Part shown: positions 24,264 through 33,684 of the stretch, piece by piece | Layout: each line of letters starts with the position of its first letter | Numbering within the stretch: the stretch's first letter is position 1 | Origin: Lacrimispora saccharolytica | GTDB lineage: Bacteria; Bacillota; Clostridia; Lachnospirales; Lachnospiraceae | Direction of reading: 5' to 3' | Assembly (NCBI GenBank): GCA_016899975.1 | Contig: JACJJN010000029.1 | Location: forward strand, 1-42,033 | DNA length: 42,033 nucleotides | Program-made: the position numbers and the translations under genes | The notes under the pieces: generated by a model | What the model was told of the DNA's origin: nothing | The model's input: the letters and a program-made list of their open reading frames with translations, nothing else | The model's database searches: none

Positions 24264-24302
24264 CGTCCGCCTTACACCAAAAGGCTGGACATTCATCCGT
24301 TG

Positions 24303-25586
24303 TTACGCCTGGATCGCATTCAGTGCCTGATCAAGATCCGCAATGATATCATCCGCGTTTTCGATTCCCACAGAAAGCCGGATCAGATCCGGAAGCACGC
24401 CTGCTTCTACCAGCTGCTGGTCGTTGAGCTGGCGGTGGGTATGGCTTGCCGGATGCAGAACGCAGGAGCGGGCATCAGCTACATGTGTCACGATGGAGAT
24501 CATTTTCAGTCCATTGGTGAACTGCATTGCGCCGTCGCGTCCGCCTTTCGGTCCGAAGCAGAGGACGCCGCAGGTTCCGTTCGGCATGTATTTTTCAGCC
24601 AGTGCATGGTATTTGTCGTCTTTCAGTCCTGCATATTCTACCCATGCAACTTTCGGATGGTTCGCAAGGAATTCTGCCACCTTCTGTGCGTTCTGGCAGT
24701 GTCTCTCCATGCGCAGATGCAGGGTTTCAAGACCAATGTTTGTCAGAAATGCGTTCTGTGGGGACTGGCAGGCTCCCATATCGCGCATCAGCTGAGCAGT
24801 TGCTTTTGTAATGTATGCTTTCTTTCCGAATTTCTTTGTATACACGACTCCGTGATACGATTCGTCCGGTGTGGTCAGTCCCGGGAATTTATCTGCATGA
24901 GCTTCCCAGTCAAAGTTTCCGGAATCCACAATTGCTCCGCCCACAGCCATCGCATGTCCATCCATATATTTGGTTGTGGAATGGGTGATGATGTCCACGC
25001 CAAATTTGAAAGGCTGGCAGTTGATCGGTGTCGCAAACGTATTGTCGCAGATCATCGGAACCCCGTGGTCATGTGCCAGTTTGACAAATTTTTCAATATC
25101 CAGGATCACGCCTGCAGGATTTGAAATCGTCTCGGCAAATACGGCTCTTGTATTCGGTTTGAAATATTTCTCCAGTTCCTCTGCCGGAAGATCCTGATCC
25201 ACCAGGGAGGTCTCAATTCCGAAACGTTTCAGTGTAACACTGAGCAGATTGGAAGTTCCGCCGTATACCTTCGCCGCGCAGATTACATGAGAACCTGCCT
25301 CACAGATGTTGGTCACTGCAAGAAGGGTCGCCGCCTGCCCGGAGGAAGTCAGCATTGCCGCAGCTCCGCCTTCCAGATCGCAGATTTTCTGTGCTACCAT
25401 ATCGCAGGTAGGATTCTGAAGGCGGGAATAAAAATAGCCTTCCTCTTCCAGATCGAACAGCTTTCCCATTTCCTCGCTTGTCTCATACTTAAATGTGGTG
25501 CTCTGATAAATCGGAAGCACTCTCGCTTCCCCGTTTTTCGGCTGCCATCCGCCCTGGACGCAGATCGATTCTTTGCTTAATGCCAT
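24303..25586 (-). CDS. O-acetylhomoserine sulfhydrylase (Cys/Met metabolism PLP enzyme)
   Basis: Forms homocysteine from O-acetylhomoserine and sulfide, or methionine with methanethiol. The 427-residue length and motifs fit the MetY/Cys-Met family: PLP-phosphate loop SSGQAATLLA (around residue 86), Tyr-Ser-Arg in YFYSRLQNPT, and the PLP Lys in THSTTKYMDGHA. The frame begins at 25643, but GAGAGGAAAG precedes the ATG at 25586, and the promoter's -10 box overlaps the upstream ATG, ruling that start out. It is a single-gene unit with a promoter and strong terminator. No SAM riboswitch or S-box is visible in the 50-nt leader. Confidence 0.93.
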   Translation of the reverse strand: MALSKESICVQGGWQPKNGEARVLPIYQSTTFKYETSEEMGKLFDLEEEGYFYSRLQNPTCDMVAQKICDLEGGAAAMLTSSGQAATLLAVTNICEAGSHVICAAKVYGGTSNLLSVTLKRFGIETSLVDQDLPAEELEKYFKPNTRAVFAETISNPAGVILDIEKFVKLAHDHGVPMICDNTFATPINCQPFKFGVDIITHSTTKYMDGHAMAVGGAIVDSGNFDWEAHADKFPGLTTPDESYHGVVYTKKFGKKAYITKATAQLMRDMGACQSPQNAFLTNIGLETLHLRMERHCQNAQKVAEFLANHPKVAWVEYAGLKDDKYHALAEKYMPNGTCGVLCFGPKGGRDGAMQFTNGLKMISIVTHVADARSCVLHPASHTHRQLNDQQLVEAGVLPDLIRLSVGIENADDIIADLDQALNAIQA

Positions 25587-25643
25587 TTGTCTTTCCTCTC
25601 TTCCCCTTTTTCGCAACCGCTTTGCGGTTACATTCTGATTCAA

Positions 25644-25672
25644 ATTATAGCTCTTTCTCCTTTATTAGGCAA
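25644..25672 (-). promoter_or_regulatory. Sigma-A promoter of the O-acetylhomoserine sulfhydrylase
   Basis: On the minus strand TTGCCT (25672-25667), a 17-nt spacer, TATAAT (25649-25644). The predicted leader is about 50 nt. Confidence 0.8.
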
Positions 25673-25684
25673 TAGGCAGTTCTT

Positions 25685-26929
25685 TCACACTTTTCCGTAG
25701 ATCTCTTTCGGAACATACGCCCGCACGGCAATTCCATCCTCCTGGTATTTTTCTTCCAGTAATTCCCCCTGCTTTCGGATCAACTGAAGAATTCCCGCCT
25801 GGCTGTAGGGATAAACCCGTTCCACATAAATCTGATTCTTCCGCAGCAGCTTCTCCAATTTTTGCTTCAGTTCTTCCATTCCCTGTCCGGTTTTTGCGGA
25901 AGTCAGGATCACGTAATCCGCCTCAGGATCGGTAAAGGTCCGCTTCTCGCTCAGCTTGTCCTGTTTGTTGAACACAGTGATCACCGGCTTATTCTCTACG
26001 TTGAGCTGCCGCAGCGTCTCATATACCACCCGCATCTGGGTCTCCATCTGCGGATTGGACGCATCCACCACATGGATGATGATGTCCGCGTAACAGACTT
26101 CCTCCAGAGTGCTCTTAAACGCGTCGATCAGATGATGGGGGAGTTTTCGGATGAAACCGACCGTATCGGTCAGCAGAATTTCCTGTTTTCCGTAAAGCTG
26201 CAGCACCCGTGTCGTCGTATCCAGCGTGGAAAACAGCTTCGCATCCTCCAGAATCCCCGCCTTCGTCAGATAATTTTCAATAGAACTTTTTCCGCTGGAA
26301 CTGTAACCGGTCAGCGCCGCCACTTTTTTATTGGACCGCTTCCTCTGCGTGCGGACCAGTTCCCGGTGTTTTACCACTTCCGCCAGCTCTCTTTTGAGCT
26401 GTCCGATCCGGTCATGAATCCTCCGGCGGTCCACTTCCAGTTTTTTCTCTCCGGGTCCGCGGGTTCCGATCCCGCCGCCCAGCCTGGAAAGAGAACGTCC
26501 CAGACCTTTCAGATGAGCCGCACGGTAACGGAGCTGTGCCAGTTCCACCTGGATCTTTCCTTCACTGGTCACCGCGTGTCTGGCAAAAATATCCAGGATC
26601 ACCAGGGTTCGGTCCATCACCTTCAGATTCAGTTCCTGCTGGAGATTGTTCATCTGAGCCGGGGAAAGTTCATCGTCACAGACAATTCCCGTGGCTTCCA
26701 GAGCGTCCGCCATCATCCGGACCTCCTCGATCTTGCCCTTTCCGATATATGTGCCCGGATGGATCCTTTCTCTCCGCTGGATCATCGTGCCGACGACTTC
26801 TGCCCCGGCAGTCTGCACCAGTTCGCCCAGCTCATAGACGGAATCTTCCGTATCGTCTCCCGCCTGTTCCTGGACACCCACCAGGATCAGCCGTTCTGTT
26901 TCTTCTTTTAATTCATATGGTTCTGTCAT
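25685..26929 (-). CDS. hflX: Ribosome-associated GTPase HflX
   Basis: GTPase that splits stalled or stressed ribosomes. The 414-residue protein has the HflX N-terminal domain (TYIGKGKIEEV, CDDELSPAQMNNLQ), the glycine-rich linker GGGIGTRGPGEKKLEVDRR, and the G domain: G1 GYSSSGKS, G3 DTVGF, G4 NKQD. The G1 loop is atypical, since most HflX have GYTNAGKST, but the invariant G, K and S remain. The frame opens at 26947; AAGGAG before the ATG at 26929 sets the start. It follows the TPR lipoprotein gene by 70 bp on the same strand and is likely the last gene of that run. Confidence 0.95.
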   Translation of the reverse strand: MTEPYELKEETERLILVGVQEQAGDDTEDSVYELGELVQTAGAEVVGTMIQRRERIHPGTYIGKGKIEEVRMMADALEATGIVCDDELSPAQMNNLQQELNLKVMDRTLVILDIFARHAVTSEGKIQVELAQLRYRAAHLKGLGRSLSRLGGGIGTRGPGEKKLEVDRRRIHDRIGQLKRELAEVVKHRELVRTQRKRSNKKVAALTGYSSSGKSSIENYLTKAGILEDAKLFSTLDTTTRVLQLYGKQEILLTDTVGFIRKLPHHLIDAFKSTLEEVCYADIIIHVVDASNPQMETQMRVVYETLRQLNVENKPVITVFNKQDKLSEKRTFTDPEADYVILTSAKTGQGMEELKQKLEKLLRKNQIYVERVYPYSQAGILQLIRKQGELLEEKYQEDGIAVRAYVPKEIYGKV

Positions 26930-26998
26930 ACTTCTCCTTCTGAACAATGATCGGAAACCTGCCTTTTCAGGCCACTGCCTCCCGGAAGCCCCTGCCTG

Positions 26999-28030
26999 TC
27001 ACCGGCTCTGCAGAAACTGATTCTCCCTCACTGCCGCCTCGTTATCCGGAAATTCCTCCAGAAAAGAGGTCATCAGAGTTTTTGCCTGGGCAAAATCCAG
27101 CTTTTTCTCATAGACTACAATCTGATTGAACAGGAGATTCTCCCTGTCCTGACCGCTGGCTTCTTCCAGTCCGCTTTCTATATGCTCCAACGCAGCGTCA
27201 TAATTCTCTTCCGCGATGTCACAGAGGGCAAGACCGTTTTGAGCGGCAGCCTTTTCTTCTCCTTCCAGTTCCTGCTCAAACAGCTTTCTTGCGCTCTCGG
27301 TATCATTCTGATCCAGATAAACATTTCCAAGCAGGGACAAAGCCTCTGTGCTTCCCTCATCCATAGCCTGTTCCAACGCTTCCTTTGCCTTCTCTGTGTC
27401 CTCCAGATAATAGTAGACACATCCAAGCTCATAATAATCTTCCGCATCGTTTGGGGAAATCTGCGTGGCCTGTTCCAGAAACGCGTCCCCGTCCGCTTTC
27501 ATGCTGCTGTCCTGATACAGCTGATAAATTTTCAGGCACATTTCATAGCTTCTGTTCTCGTTCAGGGCTTTTTCAAAATCCTCTTTTGCCCCGTCGTATT
27601 CCTTCCGGGTCAGATGAAGACTTCCTCTGGACAGATAAACGTCACCGTCCGGAAACGCTTCCACAACCTGGTCATATATTTCCAACGCCTGATCCGTGTT
27701 TCCAGCCAGCTGCAGCGCCTGCGCCTGATACATCATCACATCTTTCTGGAATTCTTCGTTCTTGTGCTCCATCGCGTTCCGGCTGTTCTGAAACGCTTCC
27801 GCAGCGCTCTCGTATTCTGCGCTTTCCAGATAGGCAATACCGATCGCCCGGTAGCTTTCCGCCAGACGTTCCTCTGCCTCGATGGCTCCCTGAAACATTC
27901 CGATCGCGGTGACATAGTCCTGCTGTTCCATCGCATCCATGCCTCTGTCATAAAGCTCGGACTGTTCTTTTCCGCAGCCTGCCAGCGATGCCGCCAGCAG
28001 GCATGCCGCTAAAAGCAGTGCTTTTTTCAT
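26999..28030 (-). CDS. TPR-repeat lipoprotein
   Basis: A 343-residue exported protein. It has a lipoprotein signal peptide (MKKALLLAACLLAASLAGC, lipobox LAGC with Cys19), then about eight tetratricopeptide-like helical pairs, for example DYVTAIGMFQGAIEAEE, EYDGAKEDFEKALNENR and DAEDYYELGCVYYYLED. TPR arrays bind other proteins; the partner is unknown. The start codon overlaps the glmM stop (ATGA), so it is translationally coupled to glmM, and both face cell-envelope functions: GlmM makes a wall precursor and this protein sits at the membrane surface. That link is inference. Confidence 0.88.
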   Translation of the reverse strand: MKKALLLAACLLAASLAGCGKEQSELYDRGMDAMEQQDYVTAIGMFQGAIEAEERLAESYRAIGIAYLESAEYESAAEAFQNSRNAMEHKNEEFQKDVMMYQAQALQLAGNTDQALEIYDQVVEAFPDGDVYLSRGSLHLTRKEYDGAKEDFEKALNENRSYEMCLKIYQLYQDSSMKADGDAFLEQATQISPNDAEDYYELGCVYYYLEDTEKAKEALEQAMDEGSTEALSLLGNVYLDQNDTESARKLFEQELEGEEKAAAQNGLALCDIAEENYDAALEHIESGLEEASGQDRENLLFNQIVVYEKKLDFAQAKTLMTSFLEEFPDNEAAVRENQFLQSR

Positions 28031-29373
28031 CCTACCACTAATCCTTCTCGATTCATTACCTCGATCACGTCGTTGACATGTTTCTCGCAGAGTTCATCGC
28101 TTGCAGCTTCCACCATCACACGGATCACCGGCTCCGTGCCGCTCTCACGCACAAGGATTCTTCCATCGTCTCCAAGAGCTTCTTCCACTTTTCGGACGGC
28201 TTCCTGCACTGCCGGATTCTCGCGGGCAGCTGCCTTATCGGATACGCGCACATTTTTCAGCAGCTGCGGATAAATCGTCACTTCCGAGGTCAGCACGCTC
28301 AATGGCTGTTTTCTCTCCATCAGCACTTCCATAACCATCAGGGATGTCAGAATACCGTCTCCGGTAGTTGCATGCTTGCTGAAGATAATATGACCGGACT
28401 GTTCTCCGCCCAGGGAGTAACCGTTTGCCATCATATTTTCGCAGACGTATTTATCACCCACTGCTGTCTTTTCGTAACGGATTCCCGCACGGTCACAGGC
28501 TTTGTACAGTCCAAGATTGGACATAACAGTTGTCACGATGGTATCCTGATTCAGTCTTCCTTCCTCTTTCAGATACTTTCCGCAGACATACATGATCAGA
28601 TCTCCGTCCACAACATTGCCGTTTTCATCTACGGCGATGCAGCGGTCCGCGTCTCCGTCATAGGCAAATCCCACATCCAGCTGATTCTCCCGGACAAATT
28701 TCTGGAGTTCCTGGATATGTGTGGAGCCGCAGTTGGTATTGATGTTGGTTCCGTCCGGCTCATTGTGGATTACAAACGTCTTGGCGCCTACTGCGTCAAA
28801 GACACTCTTGGCGATGGCGGAAGCGCTTCCGTTCGCACAGTCCAGTCCTACACGTTTTCCCTTGAACGAACGGGTAGGAAGGGAGATCAGATGGCCGATA
28901 TAGCGGTTGCGGCCTGCGGAAAAGTCTACCGTGCGGCCGATATTCTCTCTCGTCGCAAACGGAATTTCCGGTACCCCTTCGTCAATATAAGCTTCAATCT
29001 GTGCCTCTACCTCCGCTTCCATCTTCTGTCCGGAACCGTTGATGATCTTGATTCCGTTATCATAAAATGGATTATGGCTCGCGGAGATCATGATACCGCA
29101 GTCAAAATTTTCTGTCCGGACCACATAGGAAACGCTCGGCGTCGTGGTGACATGAAGCAGATAAACATCCGCGCCGGAGGCTGTCAGTCCCGCTACCAGC
29201 GAATACTCAAACATGTAACTGGAACGCCGTGTATCCTTTCCGATCACAATCTGTGCCCGATGCTCCTTCCCGAAATACCATCCGAGAAATCTTCCCACCT
29301 TGTAGGCATGTTCCACGGTCAGATTAATGTTTGCTTCCCCTCGAAATCCGTCTGTACCAAAATATTTTCCCAT
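28027..29373 (-). CDS. glmM: Phosphoglucosamine mutase
   Basis: Interconverts glucosamine-6-phosphate and glucosamine-1-phosphate for UDP-GlcNAc and peptidoglycan synthesis. The 448 residues begin MGKYFGTDGFRGEAN, which is characteristic, with the phosphoserine in ISASHNP (Ser99), the metal loop DGDADR (about 230) and the C-terminal phosphate-binding RESGTEPVIRVM. The frame is open upstream to 29421, but AAAGGAAG before the ATG at 29373 marks the start. A GTTCAGC hairpin stands about 25 nt before the start codon in the leader. A TTGACA at 29453-29448 may be the -35 of its promoter, though the -10 is weak. Its stop overlaps the next gene's start. Confidence 0.96.
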   Translation of the reverse strand: MGKYFGTDGFRGEANINLTVEHAYKVGRFLGWYFGKEHRAQIVIGKDTRRSSYMFEYSLVAGLTASGADVYLLHVTTTPSVSYVVRTENFDCGIMISASHNPFYDNGIKIINGSGQKMEAEVEAQIEAYIDEGVPEIPFATRENIGRTVDFSAGRNRYIGHLISLPTRSFKGKRVGLDCANGSASAIAKSVFDAVGAKTFVIHNEPDGTNINTNCGSTHIQELQKFVRENQLDVGFAYDGDADRCIAVDENGNVVDGDLIMYVCGKYLKEEGRLNQDTIVTTVMSNLGLYKACDRAGIRYEKTAVGDKYVCENMMANGYSLGGEQSGHIIFSKHATTGDGILTSLMVMEVLMERKQPLSVLTSEVTIYPQLLKNVRVSDKAAARENPAVQEAVRKVEEALGDDGRILVRESGTEPVIRVMVEAASDELCEKHVNDVIEVMNREGLVVG

Positions 29374-29397
29374 TTTTATACTTCCTTTCCCCTGCAG

Positions 29398-29417
29398 CAG
29401 TTCAGCCAGCTGAACTG
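29398..29417. repeat. GTTCAGC hairpin in the glmM leader (family 2 first hairpin)
   Basis: CAGTTCAGC (29398-29406), two bases, GCTGAACTG (29409-29417), a perfect 9-bp stem. A related degenerate structure, CTGTGA...TCAGC...GCTGA...TCACAG, lies at 29462-29501 after the nucleotidyltransferase gene. Confidence 0.65.
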
Positions 29418-29529
29418 TCACTTTTCTATCATTCTATTCCAAATATATGTCAATGAATTGCTGTGAATTCTCAGCAGCTTATCCCGCTGAACGCTCACAG
29501 AAATCCTAAAATCTGTGACCTTTCTGCTG

Positions 29530-30456
29530 TCACTGCTGCTCATACAGGTTTTCACTGTAAACGCCCTGATCGATCAGCTTACGGATCGCCTCTGCCACCG
29601 CTGCTTTATCCTCTGCGTAGGTAACGCCGAACCACTCCGCTGTGGTATCGAGAACCTTGACCGAAACCCTGCCTTTCTGAAGCAGTTCATCAATATAGAT
29701 CGGCAGAAGATACTCTCCCTTCAGATCTCCCTCTTTCTGTCCGGAGAGAAATTCCACAAACCCTTCCTCAAGAACATCGATGAATTCCGGCTGGAGTCCC
29801 CACATATTCATGGAAACTCTGGCATTGACATCCACAGGTGTCCGTGCGCCGTCTTCCTGCTCTATCGCCGCTCCGTCTTCGGTCTTCACGATATTCTTTG
29901 TCTCATGGACGGTCGTCAGATTTCCTTCCTCATCCATGCTGCAGATTCCACGGGTCACACCACCGTTATCGCTGAGAGTATTTCCCAGAATAAATCCCGC
30001 CATACAGATCGGCATCGCCTTCTGCTCCGGATGCTCCTGGATCAGATACTCATGAAGTTTGACGAACGGCTCTTTTCCATAATAATCATCCGCATTGATG
30101 ACTACAAACGGTTCATTGACCGTTCCCTTGCAGGAAAGCACCGCCTGACCGGTTCCCCAAGGTTTCGTTCTGCCTTCCGGCTTCTGGAATCCTTCCGGCA
30201 GAGCATCCAGTTCCTGGAATACGTAACGGACATCCACCAGCTTTTCCACACGTTTTCCGATGGTTTCCCGGAAATCTTTTTCCAGGTCTTTGCGGATGAT
30301 GAACACTACTTTATTGAATCCGGCTTTGATCGCATCATGGATGGAATAATCCATGATAATCTCTCCGTTCGGTCCCATAGGTTCCAGCTGCTTGATTCCT
30401 TTTCCAAAACGGCTGCCGATTCCGGCGGCCATAATCACCAGTGTCGTATCTTTCAT
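29530..30456 (-). CDS. Sugar-phosphate nucleotidyltransferase-like protein
   Basis: A 308-residue protein with the nucleotide-binding start of NTP-transferases (LVIMAAGIGSRFG, a GxGxRxG signature), a WGTGQAVLSCKG segment and the metal-binding Asp in VVINADDYYG. This fits NDP-sugar pyrophosphorylases, but the substrate specificity is not clear; the protein is diverged from GalU and RmlA. GAGGTAG precedes the ATG at 30456, and the upstream in-frame extension is rejected. It lies between prfA and glmM, so a role in wall or capsule sugars is plausible but unproven. Confidence 0.82.
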   Translation of the reverse strand: MKDTTLVIMAAGIGSRFGKGIKQLEPMGPNGEIIMDYSIHDAIKAGFNKVVFIIRKDLEKDFRETIGKRVEKLVDVRYVFQELDALPEGFQKPEGRTKPWGTGQAVLSCKGTVNEPFVVINADDYYGKEPFVKLHEYLIQEHPEQKAMPICMAGFILGNTLSDNGGVTRGICSMDEEGNLTTVHETKNIVKTEDGAAIEQEDGARTPVDVNARVSMNMWGLQPEFIDVLEEGFVEFLSGQKEGDLKGEYLLPIYIDELLQKGRVSVKVLDTTAEWFGVTYAEDKAAVAEAIRKLIDQGVYSENLYEQQ

Positions 30457-30507
30457 GACGCTACCTCCTGCATTGTTCTGCATTGTTCTGTATTTTTCTT
30501 TACATCC

Positions 30508-30556
30508 CAGAATGCGTTTGAAAATTCATTCCTGTAATTTTCAAACATGCGCTGGC
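30508..30556. repeat. GTTTGAAAATT inverted repeat, family 4, copy B
   Basis: GTTTGAAAAT (30516-30525) pairs with ATTTTCAAAC (30537-30546), loop 11 nt. Nineteen of 23 positions from GTTTGAAAATT onward match the copy at 9877, and the right flank (CAAACATGCGCTGGC) also matches. It lies between prfA and the nucleotidyltransferase gene; no T-tract follows. Confidence 0.6.
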
Positions 30557-30570
30557 AGATTTTATCTTTT

Positions 30571-31650
30571 TCAGCCTTCCTGCTCCTGCATACTGCTCAG
30601 TTTTGCCGCCTGGTCCGCAGCGATCAGGCTGTCAATGATCTCATCCAGATCTCCATCCATGATATTATTCAGTTTATACAAAGTCAGTTTGATCCTGTGG
30701 TCTGTCACGCGCCCCTGCGGGAAATTGTAAGTCCGGATCTTCTCCGAGCGATCCCCGGTTCCCACCTGGCTTTTTCTCAGCGCCGCCAGCTCATCATGCT
30801 GTTTTGCCTGCTCCAACTCATAAAGCCGGGCGCGCAGGATCTTCAGCGCTTTGTCTTTGTTTTTCAGCTGAGACTTCTCATCCTGGCAGGAAATAACGAT
30901 TCCTGTGGGAAAATGTGTCAGCCGCACCGCGGAGTCTGTGGTATTGACGCACTGTCCGCCGTTTCCGGACGCACGGAACACATCGAATTTATATTCCGAC
31001 GGATCGATCCGCACTTCCACTTCATCCACCTCCGGCATGATCGCCACAGTCATCGTGGAGGTGTGGATTCTTCCGCCCGTCTCGGTCTCCGGCACACGCT
31101 GTACCCGGTGGGTGCCGCTCTCATATTTCATTCTGGAATACGCGCCGTTTCCGTTGATCATAAACGTCGCATCCTTGAATCCTCCGATTCCGTTTTCATC
31201 GACGCTCATCATCTCCGTCTTCCATCCGCGGCTTTCCGCATATTTCACATACATACGGTAGACTTCTGCCGTAAACAGTGCAGCCTCGTCTCCGCCCGCT
31301 CCCGCACGCAGCTCAACAATAACGTTCCGGCTGTCGTTCGGGTCTTTGGGCAGCAGCAGGATCTTCAGTTCCTGCTCCAGTTCCTCCACCCGCTTTTTCG
31401 CCTCGGAAAGCTCTTCCTTGAGCATTTCCCTCATTTCCTCATCATTTTCCTCTTCCAGCATGGCAACGCTGTCTTCGATGGTCTGTTTACAGTTTTTATA
31501 CTCCTGATAAGCGTCTGCAATCGGCTGGAGCTCTGCCTGCTCCTTCATCAGCTTCTGGAACAGCCCGGGATCGTTTGCCACTCCCGGCTCATTCAGCTGA
31601 TTCAGAACCTCTTCCAGACGAAACAGGATATCATCCAGTTTATCAAACAT
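30571..31650 (-). CDS. prfA: Peptide chain release factor 1
   Basis: Releases finished proteins at UAA and UAG codons. The 359 residues include the helical N-terminal domain, the PET tripeptide (RVPETE, in the P-x-T place that marks RF1 rather than RF2) near residue 183, and the peptidyl-hydrolysing GGQ in [14 protein letters not shown]. Normal length. AAGGAG precedes the ATG. The methyltransferase PrmC, which modifies this GGQ glutamine, is encoded directly upstream, as in many Firmicutes. Confidence 0.97.
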   Translation of the reverse strand: MFDKLDDILFRLEEVLNQLNEPGVANDPGLFQKLMKEQAELQPIADAYQEYKNCKQTIEDSVAMLEEENDEEMREMLKEELSEAKKRVEELEQELKILLLPKDPNDSRNVIVELRAGAGGDEAALFTAEVYRMYVKYAESRGWKTEMMSVDENGIGGFKDATFMINGNGAYSRMKYESGTHRVQRVPETETGGRIHTSTMTVAIMPEVDEVEVRIDPSEYKFDVFRASGNGGQCVNTTDSAVRLTHFPTGIVISCQDEKSQLKNKDKALKILRARLYELEQAKQHDELAALRKSQVGTGDRSEKIRTYNFPQGRVTDHRIKLTLYKLNNIMDGDLDEIIDSLIAADQAAKLSSMQEQEG

Positions 31651-31739
31651 TTATCTTTCTCCTTCACTTTTATGCCCTGCAGTCTTCTGTTTTCCCGCCG
31701 TCACCGCGTACTGAGACATTGCATTCCCAGGCTGAGACG

Positions 31740-32588
31740 TTACTTTTTCCGTCCCACAGCCACACGGTCCAGCCCCGCAAGGTCTTTGACGATCTCTATT
31801 TGCTCCAATCCCTGCCGCTGCATCAAAGCGCGCAGGTCTTCTCCCTGGTCATAGCCGATCTCGAAACACAGCCACCCGCCGGGAATAAGATACGCTCCCG
31901 CCTGCTCCAGGATCTTCCGGTAAAAATACAGACCGTCTTCCTTTCCGTCCAATGCCATCCAGGGTTCATGGTCCCGGACCTCCGGCATCAGCGTCGGTAT
32001 CACATCGGTCCGGATATACGGCGGATTTGACAGGATAAGATCAAAGCTTCCTTCCACCTGCTTAAACAGGTCGCTGTGGAGAAATTCTGCCTTAATCTTC
32101 AGATCAGCCGCATTTTTCCGCGCAGTCTCCAACGCTTTTTCTGACAGGTCCACGCCTGTTCCCATCACGGAAGGACAGTTGGAAAGCACCGACAGCAGGA
32201 TGCACCCAGACCCGGTACACATATCCAGGATCTTCATACCCGACTTTGCCCGCTTCAGCGCCTCCTCCACCAGAATCTCCGTATCCTGCCGCGGAATCAG
32301 CACATGTTCATTGACGGTAAACGGCAGTCCGTAGAACCAGGTCTTCCCGGTCAGATGCTGCAGCGGGATCCGCTGTCCCCGCTGTTCCAGAAGCGATTCG
32401 TACCGCCGTGCCTTCTGTTCCTCCGCCTCCGTATCACTGTGGGCAAAGTACCAGCTCCTGCTTATCTGAAACACTTCTTCCAGCAGCAGCCACGCATCCG
32501 TCGCCGCTTCCTCAATGCCTTTTCCTGTCAAATATAAAATACCGGAATCCAGCAATTCTTTCAAGGTTTTTCTGTCTTTTTCACCCAT
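31740..32588 (-). CDS. prmC: Release factor glutamine N5-methyltransferase PrmC
   Basis: Methylates the Gln of the GGQ motif in release factors. The 282 residues have an N-terminal helical substrate domain (about 1-100), the SAM-binding ILDMCTGSGCI (motif I), and the catalytic NPPYI near residue 187. The GTG at 32594 is rejected because it lies inside the ribosome binding site (GGAAGTG); the ATG at 32588 overlaps the end of the DUF1385 gene, indicating translational coupling. prfA follows after 89 bp. Identity is secure by motif and context. Confidence 0.95.
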   Translation of the reverse strand: MGEKDRKTLKELLDSGILYLTGKGIEEAATDAWLLLEEVFQISRSWYFAHSDTEAEEQKARRYESLLEQRGQRIPLQHLTGKTWFYGLPFTVNEHVLIPRQDTEILVEEALKRAKSGMKILDMCTGSGCILLSVLSNCPSVMGTGVDLSEKALETARKNAADLKIKAEFLHSDLFKQVEGSFDLILSNPPYIRTDVIPTLMPEVRDHEPWMALDGKEDGLYFYRKILEQAGAYLIPGGWLCFEIGYDQGEDLRALMQRQGLEQIEIVKDLAGLDRVAVGRKK

Positions 32589-33582
32589 TTTCACTTCCGG
32601 CGCAGCATCCGCCCGCGCTGTTTCCTTCTTCCGCGTTTTCTTCTGCGAAATTTTCTTTCAGATAAGACTTCCAGTCAAACACAGCCTCCACCGCAGCAAT
32701 CGCCACCTCGACCATATCCGGCTCCGGCTCTCTCGTCGTCAGATGCTGGAGCATCAGGCCCGGTTTGCTCAGGAGATTGACTGCCTTGTTGTCAAATCTT
32801 CCTGCCATCCGGATGATCTCGTAGGAAACTCCCGCAATCACCGGAACAAGAAGGATACGGTATACAACCCTCAGCACCGGAGAATCCACCTGAATAAATA
32901 GGAAGAAAATGATACTGATGACAATGACATACATCAGGAAACTGGTTCCGCAGCGTTTATGTTCTCTGGAACTTTTCATAACATTTTCCACGTTCAGTTC
33001 CATTCCATGTTCAATGCAATTGATACATTTATGTTCCGCGCCGTGATACATAAAAACTCTCTGGATATCCTCCATCCTGGAAATCGCCCACAGATACAGC
33101 ACAAAGATTCCCACACGCACAACGGCCTCCGCAATGGTAATGGCCACATGAGGGATCTGAAAACGTTCCAGCTGCTCCGCCAGAAAGTAAGGCAGCAGCA
33201 TGAACACGGCAACTGCTATGACCACGGAAAAGATAACCGAACCGTACATCATCAGACTGTCATCCTTTTCCTTCTTCTTCAGCGCAGCCTGCCGTTCCTC
33301 CTCGCTCATTTCCATTCTCTTCTGCTCCTCTTCCTCATCTTCATAAAAAGTCGCAGAATACATCAGGCATTTCATTCCCGTCACCAGTGAATCCACAAAG
33401 CTGAAAACACCGCGGATGATCGGAAGCTGCAGGATCTTCGCGTGGCGCGCCAGAGGTCTGTGGTCCTCCACCTTCACTTCGATCTCACGGTTCGGTTTGC
33501 GCACAGCCACCGCGTACTTGTCCCTGTTCATCATCATGATGCCTTCCATGACTGCCTGACCGCCAATATTTGATGATTTCAT
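32581..33582 (-). CDS. DUF1385 membrane protein (YqhQ-like)
   Basis: A 333-residue protein of the DUF1385 family. It opens with GGQAVMEGIMM, the family hallmark, and has a charged cytoplasmic stretch (about 75-108), several membrane helices (about 110-175 and 215-260), and YHGAEHKCINCIEHG near residue 180, a conserved His/Cys-rich motif that may bind metal. The function of the family is unknown. AAGGGGAAGGGA precedes the ATG. Position between rpmE and prmC is conserved in many Firmicutes. Its 3' end overlaps the prmC start. Confidence 0.88.
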   Translation of the reverse strand: MKSSNIGGQAVMEGIMMMNRDKYAVAVRKPNREIEVKVEDHRPLARHAKILQLPIIRGVFSFVDSLVTGMKCLMYSATFYEDEEEEQKRMEMSEEERQAALKKKEKDDSLMMYGSVIFSVVIAVAVFMLLPYFLAEQLERFQIPHVAITIAEAVVRVGIFVLYLWAISRMEDIQRVFMYHGAEHKCINCIEHGMELNVENVMKSSREHKRCGTSFLMYVIVISIIFFLFIQVDSPVLRVVYRILLVPVIAGVSYEIIRMAGRFDNKAVNLLSKPGLMLQHLTTREPEPDMVEVAIAAVEAVFDWKSYLKENFAEENAEEGNSAGGCCAGSENG

Positions 33583-33600
33583 ATGATTCCCTTCCCCTTA

Positions 33601-33663
33601 CCGGCGTTTCCGGACAATCGCCGGATAGTAGAATGGGTTGAGATTTTCCAACCTCAACCCATT
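33601..33663 (-). other. Two tandem hairpins between rpmE and the DUF1385 gene
   Basis: On the minus strand an 11-bp perfect stem (AATGGGTTGAG 33632-33642 with 33653-33663) is followed by CCGGCG/CGCCGG (33601-33624), which ends just before the DUF1385 ribosome binding site. The first resembles a terminator but its downstream T-tract on this strand is poor, so it may stabilise or process the transcript instead. Confidence 0.6.
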
Positions 33664-33684
33664 GTTTTACCCTTATGCTTTTTC

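Noticed and set aside
25587-25643. SAM riboswitch or T-box ahead of the O-acetylhomoserine sulfhydrylase
   Set aside because: The leader predicted from the promoter is only about 50 nt, too short for either.
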